A stretch of 7,373 nucleotides of DNA, from assembly GCA_945874195.1 (NCBI GenBank), contig CAMCFW010000100.1:1-7373 (forward strand), read 5' to 3'. The notes beneath the pieces are model-generated. The model did not search any database and was not told the origin of the DNA. It worked only from the letters and a program-made list of their open reading frames with translations. How positions within the stretch are numbered: position 1 is the stretch's first letter; every line of letters begins with the position of its first letter. Source of the stretch: Chryseobacterium gleum. Its GTDB lineage: Bacteria > Bacteroidota > Bacteroidia > UBA10329. Of the stretch, positions 1 to 6,188 are shown piece by piece. The position numbers were made by a program, and so were the translations under genes.

Positions 1-766
1 GGACTACATTTTCAGCTACATCAAGCGTTTCCGCAATCACCCCGATTTCATTGTGCCAAACCGCGACCAAGTGACCATGGCGTCACCGTTCATGGATGCA
101 TACTCACGGTTGGTGATTCAGACTTGCCACAAACGCAATGTGCATGCGATGGGCGGAATGGCGGCTTTCATTCCTATTAAAGGAGACGAAACGGCCAACG
201 CTGCAGCTGTGGATAAAGTAAAGAACGACAAGCTGCGCGAAGTACGCAACGGCCACGATGGTACATGGGTGGCGCATCCTGGATTAGTGAGCGTGGCGAT
301 GGATATATTCAACGCCAATATGCCCGCCAAAAACCAAATTGAGGTAAAGCGCGAAGGCGATGTCATCACACAGGCCGACCTGTTGGCAGTGCCGAAAGGA
401 ACCATCACCGAGGAAGGCGTACGCAAGAACATCAACGTTGGCATTCTTTATATGGAAAGCTGGTTGCGTGGCAATGGTGCTGCAGCGATCTACAACCTGA
501 TGGAAGACGCTGCCACAGCAGAAATTAGCCGTACACAAGTGTGGCAGTGGATTAAGCACAACGCCATAATGGAAGACGGACGCACAGTCAACCTAAACTG
601 GGTGCTTTCGCTAATCCCAGGCGAGCTAGAGAAAATCGAAGGCTACGTTGGTAAGGACGCATTCAACAATGGCAAATTTCCATTGGCCACTGACCTATTT
701 AATAAACTTATTTCCCAAGGTGAATTCGAGGAGTTTTTGACATTGGGAGCATACGATTATATCTAA
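1..766 (+). CDS. aceB: Malate synthase A, 3' portion (5' end outside window)
   Basis: Malate synthase condenses glyoxylate with acetyl-CoA to give malate, the second step of the cytosolic glyoxylate shunt. The frame is open from base 2 (first residues DYIFSYIKRFRNHPDF), so the GTG at 53 is internal and not a start. About 254 C-terminal residues are visible, roughly half of the usual ~530-residue A-form enzyme. Family blocks seen in order are HAMGGMAAFIP (glyoxylate-barrel region), GTWVAHPGL, then NVGILYMESWLRGNGA and LMEDAATAEISR. The Asp of the last block (codon 506-508) corresponds to the catalytic base of malate synthases, by family knowledge. The gene ends with TAA at 764-766, and aceA follows after 22 bases in the same direction, so the pair is probably co-transcribed. 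The compact A form is indicated rather than the ~720-residue G form. No frameshift is seen. Confidence 0.96.
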   Translation, partial: DYIFSYIKRFRNHPDFIVPNRDQVTMASPFMDAYSRLVIQTCHKRNVHAMGGMAAFIPIKGDETANAAAVDKVKNDKLREVRNGHDGTWVAHPGLVSVAMDIFNANMPAKNQIEVKREGDVITQADLLAVPKGTITEEGVRKNINVGILYMESWLRGNGAAAIYNLMEDAATAEISRTQVWQWIKHNAIMEDGRTVNLNWVLSLIPGELEKIEGYVGKDAFNNGKFPLATDLFNKLISQGEFEEFLTLGAYDYI

Positions 767-788
767 CAACCACTTTTAATTAGAGAAC

Positions 789-2378
789 ATGAAAAATCCA
801 CAAACAAATTACGTTTCAGCGCTAGAAACAGTTCAGGAACTCAAAGCCAAATATGGGGAAACCTGGAGAGATATCAATCCGGAACACGCAGCGCGCATGT
901 TCGTACAGAACCGTTTCAAAACGGGGTTGGATATTGCCAAATACACTGCCGCAATCATGCGTGAGGACATGGCCGCGTATGATGCGGACCATTCAAAGTA
1001 CACACAATCACTAGGTGCATGGCACGGGTTTGTAGCTCAGCAAACCATAATTGCTGTGAAAAAACATCACAAAACGACCAAAAGCAGGTACATCTATCTG
1101 TCTGGTTGGATGGTTGCAGCGTTACGTTCTGAGTTCGGTCCGCTTCCGGATCAGTCCATGCACGAAAAAACATCTGTACCTAAATTGATCGCTGAGATCT
1201 ATGATTTCTTGAAGCAAGCGGATGCAACGGAGTTGAACGATTTGTTCCGTAGGAAAGCTGCAGGCGAAAATGTTCAGGATTTGATTGACAATTTCGAAAC
1301 ACATGTAGTGCCTATCATCGCTGATATCGATGCTGGTTTCGGTAACGAGGAAGCAACATACCTGCTCACCAAGAAAATGGTTGAAGCGGGTGCTTGTGCA
1401 ATCCAGGTTGAAAACCAGGTGTCTGATGCAAAGCAATGTGGTCACCAGGATGGTAAAGTAACCGTTCCTCACGAAGAGTTCATCGCTAAGCTGAATGCTA
1501 TCCGATACGCATTCTTGGAACTAGGTGTGGAAGATGGAATAATCGTTGCCCGTACTGATTCTGAAGGCGCAAGCTTAACGCAACAATTACCAGTGTCTTC
1601 GGAGCCAGGAGATTTGGCTTCTCAATATCTTGATTTCGTTGATGCAGAAGAAGTAAGCATTGATGAAGTAAAGGATAACGATGTATTACTGAAGCGCAAT
1701 GGCAAGTTAGTTCGTCCTGTCCGTTTATCTAATGGTCTGTACAGTTTCCGAGCAGGTACTAACATCGACCGCGTAGTATTGGATTGTGTAACCAGTTTGC
1801 AGCACGGAGCAGATTTGCTTTGGATTGAAACACCAACACCAGATGTAGAAGCAATTGCTGCAATGGTCAATAGGATCAAAGAGCAAGTGCCGAACGCTAA
1901 ATTGGTGTACAATAACTCACCATCGTTCAACTGGACCATCAATTTCCGCAAGCAGGCCTACAAACGTTGGGAAGCTGCGGGGAAAGATCTGTCTGCTTAC
2001 GACCAGAATGATCTGATGAATGCGAAATACGATGATTCTGAATTGGCAATTGAAGCTGACCAGAAGATCAGAACATTCCAAGAAGATTCTTCCAGAGTGT
2101 CAGGTGTTTTCCATCACCTTATCACGCTGCCAACTTACCACACCACAGCCCTACACATGAATGACCTTTCTAAAGGTTACTTCGGAGAGGAAGGCATGTT
2201 GGCATACGTAGGTGGTGTTCAGCGTCAAGAAATCCGCAAAGGAGTTTCCTGCGTGAAACACCAGCGCATGGCAGGTTCAGATCTGGGTGATGACCACAAG
2301 GAGTTCTTTGCTGGCGACAAGGCCCTGAAAGCCGGTGGTGCTAAAAACACAGCCAATCAGTTTGAATCAGCGCATTGA
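789..2378 (+). CDS. aceA: Isocitrate lyase, long (~530-residue) form
   Basis: Isocitrate lyase splits isocitrate into glyoxylate and succinate, the first step of the glyoxylate shunt, in the cytosol. The 529-residue product is complete and about 95 residues longer than the E. coli enzyme (~434). It matches the long subclass known from Pseudomonas. Visible blocks: NRFKTGLDIAKYTAAIM near 41-57, YLSGWMVAALRSEFGPLPDQ near 102-121, IADIDAGFGNEEATYL at 177-192 (metal and substrate region), the catalytic loop KQCGH at 215-219 with active-site Cys217, NNSPSFNW at 375-382, and GVQRQEIRKG near 476-485. The ATG at 789 is supported because the N-terminus runs straight into the conserved INPEHAARM block at the family's usual distance. 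The leader is A+T-rich with no strong Shine-Dalgarno, typical of Bacteroidota. It lies 22 bases after aceB and is followed by a terminator hairpin. All active-site motifs appear intact. Confidence 0.98.
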   Translation: MKNPQTNYVSALETVQELKAKYGETWRDINPEHAARMFVQNRFKTGLDIAKYTAAIMREDMAAYDADHSKYTQSLGAWHGFVAQQTIIAVKKHHKTTKSRYIYLSGWMVAALRSEFGPLPDQSMHEKTSVPKLIAEIYDFLKQADATELNDLFRRKAAGENVQDLIDNFETHVVPIIADIDAGFGNEEATYLLTKKMVEAGACAIQVENQVSDAKQCGHQDGKVTVPHEEFIAKLNAIRYAFLELGVEDGIIVARTDSEGASLTQQLPVSSEPGDLASQYLDFVDAEEVSIDEVKDNDVLLKRNGKLVRPVRLSNGLYSFRAGTNIDRVVLDCVTSLQHGADLLWIETPTPDVEAIAAMVNRIKEQVPNAKLVYNNSPSFNWTINFRKQAYKRWEAAGKDLSAYDQNDLMNAKYDDSELAIEADQKIRTFQEDSSRVSGVFHHLITLPTYHTTALHMNDLSKGYFGEEGMLAYVGGVQRQEIRKGVSCVKHQRMAGSDLGDDHKEFFAGDKALKAGGAKNTANQFESAH

Positions 2379-2393
2379 TTGAACTCGATCTGT

Positions 2394-2420
2394 TGGAATT
2401 GCTGAAACAGAGCAGTTCCA
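2394..2420 (+). other. Small stem-loop in the aceA 3' untranslated region
   Basis: Bases 2394-2403 (TGGAATTGCT) can pair with 2411-2420 (AGCAGTTCCA) over 10 positions, with one T-G wobble and a 7-base loop. It begins 15 bases after the aceA stop. A run of five Ts occurs at 2430-2434, but 9 bases beyond the stem, so this is not a textbook terminator. It could protect the mRNA 3' end or act as a weak first stop ahead of the strong hairpin at 2445-2478. The pairing is seen in the sequence; any role is inference. Confidence 0.4.
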
Positions 2421-2444
2421 CCAAATCAGTTTTTGGATTAATGA

Positions 2445-2483
2445 AAAGCCCCGATCCGTAATTGCGGATCGGGGCTTTCTTTT
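2445..2483. terminator. Rho-independent terminator, probably bidirectional, between converging operons
   Basis: AAAGCCCCGATCCG (2445-2458) pairs perfectly with CGGATCGGGGCTTT (2465-2478) to give a 14-bp stem with a 6-base loop. On the + strand it is followed by a T-rich tail (TTTCTTTT, 2476-2483), so it should end aceB-aceA transcripts. On the - strand the stem runs into TTTT, so it can also stop transcripts coming from the gld side. It lies 66 bases after the aceA stop and 18 bases from the end of the gldN-like remnant. The 9-base sequence TTTTGGATT flanks it as a direct repeat (2431-2439 and 2480-2488). Confidence 0.93.
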
Positions 2484-2496
2484 GGATTGAATAACG

Positions 2497-2643
2497 TTAA
2501 TACTCCTGAAGGTCGCTTTCTTTCACAAAGAGGTCATCCTTGACCCGTTCTGCCTCCAAAAGCTGGTCGATTCCATTCAGTGCATAGTCCGCGATGGAAC
2601 GGTCATATACATTCTGTTCCTTATATACATTAGAATTTAACAT
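2497..2643 (-). pseudogene. C-terminal remnant of a second gldN-like gene (gldO-like)
   Basis: This 48-codon segment with its own TAA stop encodes a homologue of the last 48 residues of the adjacent GldN. The copies share VYKEQNVYDR/IYKEKNVYDR, LNGIDQLLEAE and the terminal DL-x-EY, at 33/48 identical residues by hand alignment. DNA identity is about 99/147, and 17 of the 33 conserved residues use different codons, so the copies diverged under protein-level constraint. Homology stops at the Met codon 2641-2643. The frame stays open upstream to 2700, but those 19 residues are unrelated to GldN and run into the gldN terminator hairpin. About 235 N-terminal residues, including any signal peptide, are missing. 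In Flavobacterium johnsoniae a paralogue, gldO, sits directly downstream of gldN, so a decayed gldO is the simplest reading. It lies between two terminators and is probably poorly expressed. A surviving 48-residue peptide gene starting at 2643 (GGGGAG directly precedes the ATG) is the less likely alternative. Confidence 0.82.
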
Positions 2644-2679
2644 CTCCCCATCCAAAGAAGACAAATACCAAAGAACAAA

Positions 2680-2710
2680 AAAGCCCGACCTGTTTAACAA
2701 ATCGGGCTTT
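2680..2710 (-). terminator. Rho-independent terminator of the gld operon, just after gldN
   Basis: AAAGCCCGA (2680-2688) pairs with TCGGGCTTT (2702-2710) in a 9-bp stem with a 13-base loop. Read on the - strand, the stem is followed by a T-rich tail (TTTTTTGTTCTT, complement of 2671-2682), the correct polarity to end transcripts leaving gldN. It starts 20 bases after the gldN stop. On the + strand the stem is followed by CCTGACG and has no T-run, so it is directional. It separates gldN from the gldN-like remnant. Confidence 0.9.
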
Positions 2711-2730
2711 CCTGACGAGAACGAACCATT

Positions 2731-3579
2731 TCAATACTCCCACAAATCGTGTTCAAGTACAAATATGTCTTCCTTTATTTTCTCAGCCTCCAGAAGTTGG
2801 TCTATTCCATTCAACATGTAATCCGAAATCTGTCGGTCATACACGTTCTTTTCTTTGTAGATATAAGAACCAAACATTCGCTTCCAAAAGATATCCTCCA
2901 TCGTCCTTCTTTCTGCATCATTCTGACGATTAAAAACCTCTGCGCTGGCAAAGATATTTCGTGCTTCTGGAAAATATATCCAGAACATTGGTTCCTTTCC
3001 CCTCAACTCACCTGTAGTTCGATCAATATTGTCTGCTACGGGCTGAATGCCAATAATTCTCACATCCAAAATGGACTTTTGCCTATCGAAAAACCAATCT
3101 TCCTTCAAGCGAATCTCCTTAACATTCGCGGATTGAAACGGTTCTTCGACAACCTGCATTTGCAGATCATAGGGCGGGTCTGGACTTTCAATGTAAAGGG
3201 TGTCGATAAAGAGCAATTTGCGTTCAATTTCGGCTTTTGTAAGCGTCATAGTGAACTCATCATCCAACGGGTCATAGGCAGTCAAACTACCTTCGCGAAC
3301 CGCCTCAAGAATTACTTGTGTCAGACTTCTTCGATTTTTGATGGACTCAGTAGGATAGTACAACGGTTGATTGATCTTTTCGCGAAGGTCTAACTTCCTC
3401 CAGATCCGGGTAGCCCACATAACATCAGCCTCACGCAAATGAGTATAAGGGATAACCTTTCGTGTTGGATAGTGTTCCTTAACATAAACCCCATCAAGTA
3501 CATTTTGAGCAACGCCAACTACTGGAGAAACGCTGACAGATATTAAAATCGACAGATAGATTACAAGTAGCTTTTTCAT
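2731..3579 (-). CDS. gldN: GldN, periplasmic T9SS/gliding component (PorN homologue)
   Basis: GldN (PorN in Porphyromonas) is a periplasmic protein that joins the lipoprotein GldK in the large ring under the outer membrane and receives the periplasmic arm of GldM. It is needed for T9SS secretion and gliding. The 282-residue product has a clear signal peptide: MKK, a hydrophobic stretch near 4-22, and a likely cleavage around GVAQ (22-25). Family-like blocks include VIPYTHLREADVMWATRIWR, LDLREKINQPLYYP and LTAYDPLDDEF in the N-terminal half, and NVYDRQISDYMLNGIDQLLEAE near the end. The length is usual for GldN. It lies last in the operon, 25 bases after gldM, and is followed by a terminator. 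The leader lacks a strong Shine-Dalgarno; the ATG at 3579 is fixed by the signal peptide. Its C-terminal 48 residues recur in the remnant downstream. Confidence 0.95.
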   Translation of the reverse strand: MKKLLVIYLSILISVSVSPVVGVAQNVLDGVYVKEHYPTRKVIPYTHLREADVMWATRIWRKLDLREKINQPLYYPTESIKNRRSLTQVILEAVREGSLTAYDPLDDEFTMTLTKAEIERKLLFIDTLYIESPDPPYDLQMQVVEEPFQSANVKEIRLKEDWFFDRQKSILDVRIIGIQPVADNIDRTTGELRGKEPMFWIYFPEARNIFASAEVFNRQNDAERRTMEDIFWKRMFGSYIYKEKNVYDRQISDYMLNGIDQLLEAEKIKEDIFVLEHDLWEY

Positions 3580-3604
3580 GATTGAGAGTTTAGTTACAAT
3601 CGGA

Positions 3605-5296
3605 TTACTGCATTTTCAAACTAACCGGTGAAAGCGGTACAGGAGTAACGCCAGATGCGGGTTGATTATTTTCATCAAGCATCACGGCTTTGATATTTTC
3701 AATATAAACCCGTGATCCCGCCTTCAGCCTTTTGATCTGTTCAAGATCTCCCTGTGGTATACTACTTCCAGTAATCTGCTTGGTGATGAGGTCCGTTCCA
3801 ACTTGAAAGACGAGGTCGAACTTCGTAACTTTGAAAAATAGCTCAAAATCGAAATTCTTCATCTTAGGGATCACTGTTGGAGCAGCAGCCAACCGAGCAG
3901 GAGAAACCAATCCTTCTTCTACCCCTGCAATGGTGGCTATTGGTGCTGGCACGTCCTTTACACGGAATTTAAAATCTCCCATTGGTCTAGACTTTCCATC
4001 AATCTGAGCCGATACTTTAACCGTTGCCTCGCTTCCTCCTTTAACTTCAGCGATGAAATTTCCTTTCCCTGCTTTCGGGTCTGGGGATAATGTTCCTCCC
4101 TCAAGTGAGGCTTTAACGTTTTCTGGCGCAACCCCAGGTACGGAAACCGAGACTGGATTTTTTACTCCACGATAAAGCACATTCATTTTGGTAGGAGAAA
4201 CAACGACTCCTGACTTCATGACCATGTACTCCCCTTTGAACGGATAGCTTAAAAACTGACCAGAAGGCGCTTTTACTCTGATCAATCCTGAATACTCCTG
4301 CAATCCTTCGCGAGATGCTCTTACATTGTAAGTGCCTACTCCTCTTTCAACTGTAACAGACGAACTATCGGCTGGCCCTATGATCTTCTTCGCAACTGTA
4401 TCGACCCTTCCCAACATAACTTTAGGATTTTGTGTCGTACTGAATGCTGCAACGAAGATTTCAGCGGAATACTCATCATTGAGGAAAACCAGATTGGGAG
4501 CGATAACCTTAGCAGCATGTGTATCAAACTTAAAGTCTCTTGCATCAATTTGTCCATACAGATACTTTACTGCATCCGACTCAGCATTTCTAACGTCAGT
4601 TTGGATTTTACTAAGATTAGTAACAACTGCAGCTAATGGAATGTGATAGAAATTAGCCAGCGGCCAAGGTTCAAACTCAGTGGCACTGATACGAACAACC
4701 GTGTCTGTGTTAAAATTGAGTTTAAGTGCATTGATGATTGACTCTCCCTTTACCGGATCCAGCTGTTTGATTAACAAATCCCTGTAAAACGTCAACTTTC
4801 CGACTAATTCAGAAGCTGTCCAAGATCCTTCCTTAAGCTTACCTTCGTCACCACCGATCATGATGTTCGTAGCGATGTCATAGTTGTCTTTCGAATTGAC
4901 ATTACGCATGGAGAATACGGAATCCAACGCTGCTAAATTGCCTTCTGCTCGAAACTTTCCGATTTCAGTTGAATCCAGCTTATCGGTTCTCATGATAAGG
5001 TACTGCTTTAAAAGTTCGATGTGGTTGTACAATGAATCAGCAGCACCTTTAATGAGCATGGCCTGATTATACGCACCCCGTACCTTTTTTTCATCATTAG
5101 CCAAAGCAACACCGAATGCATCGTATTGAGACTGGTTCTTGCTGGTAAAATTTCTATTCGTAACAACCAAGCTATCATTGATCAGAATGAACGAGTTCAA
5201 AATTTCCTTGGACACATTCAACGCCAACAGGGCGGTGAGAACCAAGTACATCATTCCGATCATTTTCTGCCTTGGGGTTTCTTTTCCTCCAGCCAT
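3605..5296 (-). CDS. gldM: GldM, inner-membrane motor subunit with long periplasmic arm (PorM homologue)
   Basis: GldM pairs with GldL to form the proton-driven motor of the T9SS. A dimeric periplasmic arm carries movement to the GldK/GldN ring. The N-terminus MAGGKETPRQKMIGMMYLVL is strongly family-typical. A single membrane helix spans about residues 12-29 after a short cytoplasmic tail, and Arg9 corresponds to the residue thought to interact with the essential Glu of GldL. The remainder is periplasmic: a helical first domain (to roughly residue 225), then beta-rich domains whose starts I infer near ALVVSPTKM-like motifs such as VVSPTKMNVLYRGVKNPVSV, and a C-terminal domain containing MKNFDFELFFKVTKF. 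Domain limits are estimates. At 563 residues it is longer than the roughly 515 I recall for F. johnsoniae GldM and PorM. It follows gldL by 48 A+T-rich bases. The ATG at 5296 is fixed by the conserved N-terminus. No disruption is seen. Confidence 0.97.
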   Translation of the reverse strand: MAGGKETPRQKMIGMMYLVLTALLALNVSKEILNSFILINDSLVVTNRNFTSKNQSQYDAFGVALANDEKKVRGAYNQAMLIKGAADSLYNHIELLKQYLIMRTDKLDSTEIGKFRAEGNLAALDSVFSMRNVNSKDNYDIATNIMIGGDEGKLKEGSWTASELVGKLTFYRDLLIKQLDPVKGESIINALKLNFNTDTVVRISATEFEPWPLANFYHIPLAAVVTNLSKIQTDVRNAESDAVKYLYGQIDARDFKFDTHAAKVIAPNLVFLNDEYSAEIFVAAFSTTQNPKVMLGRVDTVAKKIIGPADSSSVTVERGVGTYNVRASREGLQEYSGLIRVKAPSGQFLSYPFKGEYMVMKSGVVVSPTKMNVLYRGVKNPVSVSVPGVAPENVKASLEGGTLSPDPKAGKGNFIAEVKGGSEATVKVSAQIDGKSRPMGDFKFRVKDVPAPIATIAGVEEGLVSPARLAAAPTVIPKMKNFDFELFFKVTKFDLVFQVGTDLITKQITGSSIPQGDLEQIKRLKAGSRVYIENIKAVMLDENNQPASGVTPVPLSPVSLKMQ

Positions 5297-5344
5297 TTCT
5301 TAATTTAATTCAGATGGGTTAATTAGTCTTGAATCTTCACTTAA

Positions 5345-6136
5345 TCAACCTTGCGGTCGATTCATAGCTGAGAGCATGTTACCGTATACAGTATTCAAAG
5401 AACTGATATTACTGGCAAGTTGAGCCACTTCGCTCTTGTAACGCTTGGCATCATCTACTGATTGCGACAAGGTACCCATCAATTCATTCAGGCCTTCGTT
5501 TACAGTTGATGAGGACTCTAGGAATGCTTTAGTTCCAGCCAGCTGTTTGGCGTATTGAGTATTCAACTCGGTTACCGTGGATGCCATTTTGTGCATTTCT
5601 GAACCGAAATCGACTCCATCACCATCTACTATCAACGCACCCAATGAAGCCGAAGCCTTAACATAGGCGTCATTCAAAGTTCCGACAGTCTCTGCTGCCT
5701 TCTTCACATTTCCAATGTACGCCTCAGTAGCCACCGAAGCGTCTGTGATATCACTCATTTTAGCAACGTTATCACCAAGTGAACGCAAATTGGAACCGAG
5801 ACTTTCAATCAGTTCAGGACCGATTTTAGCGTCCTCCAAAAGCTTATCAAGCTCCTGTGAAGGAGATAGGCCTTTACTGCCCCCGTTTCCGTGACCTCCG
5901 CCACCTTCACCAGGGATTCCTGCAAGCTCTGGGTAAACCAAACTCCAATCTGGATCTTCATGAGGTTTCTCAAATGCCGAAAAGAAAAAGATCACCGCCT
6001 CCGTAGACAGACCAACAACAAGCATCGGTCCAGCACCTGGCCAGTGTTGTATCTTAAACATCGCACCAATAATTACAATTGCTGCTCCGAAGCCATAAAG
6101 TTTGGCCATAAAACTTTTCCACTTTTTCCCCTGCAT
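5345..6136 (-). CDS. gldL: GldL, inner-membrane motor stator subunit (PorL homologue)
   Basis: GldL forms the pentameric stator that uses the proton gradient to drive GldM. The 263-residue product has two membrane helices near residues 13-29 and 37-55, joined by the short HWPGAG turn. Lys28, His31, Glu46 and Glu56 align by position and context (MFKIQHWP, STEAVIF, SAFE) with F. johnsoniae K27, H30, E49 and E59, recalled from the literature; E49 is the key intramembrane acid. The conserved DPDWSLVYPEL follows. A very glycine-rich linker at about 73-89 (10 Gly in 17) then leads into a long helical, probably coiled-coil, cytoplasmic tail (~91-263) rich in Ala, Ser, Thr and Leu. It lies 52 bases after gldK and 48 before gldM. 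The start at 6136 is chosen because the Lys-rich lead-in directly precedes helix 1. No strong Shine-Dalgarno is visible. Confidence 0.96.
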   Translation of the reverse strand: MQGKKWKSFMAKLYGFGAAIVIIGAMFKIQHWPGAGPMLVVGLSTEAVIFFFSAFEKPHEDPDWSLVYPELAGIPGEGGGGHGNGGSKGLSPSQELDKLLEDAKIGPELIESLGSNLRSLGDNVAKMSDITDASVATEAYIGNVKKAAETVGTLNDAYVKASASLGALIVDGDGVDFGSEMHKMASTVTELNTQYAKQLAGTKAFLESSSTVNEGLNELMGTLSQSVDDAKRYKSEVAQLASNISSLNTVYGNMLSAMNRPQG

Positions 6137-6188
6137 GACTTTCTAGATAATTAGGTTATTAATTTATTTGAGTTGATTTGTTGATTTA

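Noticed and set aside
53..766. Reading 53 as the start of a 237-residue protein
   Set aside because: The codon at 53-55 is GTG inside the conserved malate synthase sequence, and the frame with matching residues continues to the left edge of the window.
2644..2700. The 19 residues ahead of the GldN-like tail as a real N-terminus or signal peptide
   Set aside because: They have hydrophobic character (GFFVLWYL) but are encoded by the terminator flank and hairpin arm and have no counterpart in GldN. The hydrophobicity comes from the T-rich terminator tail.
2594..2821. + strand open frame across the gldN terminator
   Set aside because: It overlaps the terminator, the remnant and the end of gldN antisense, and shows no family resemblance. 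The similar-looking stretches arise because it reads the duplicated gldN tail backwards.
2749..3393. Long + strand open frame opposite gldN
   Set aside because: It lies wholly within gldN on the other strand and looks like an arbitrary shadow translation, with no recognisable domain and no reason for a second gene there.
6137..6188. Internal promoter in the gldK-gldL gap
   Set aside because: The 52-base gap is A+T-rich, but I found no Bacteroidota-type TAnnTTTG element on the - strand, and the tight spacing fits one operon.
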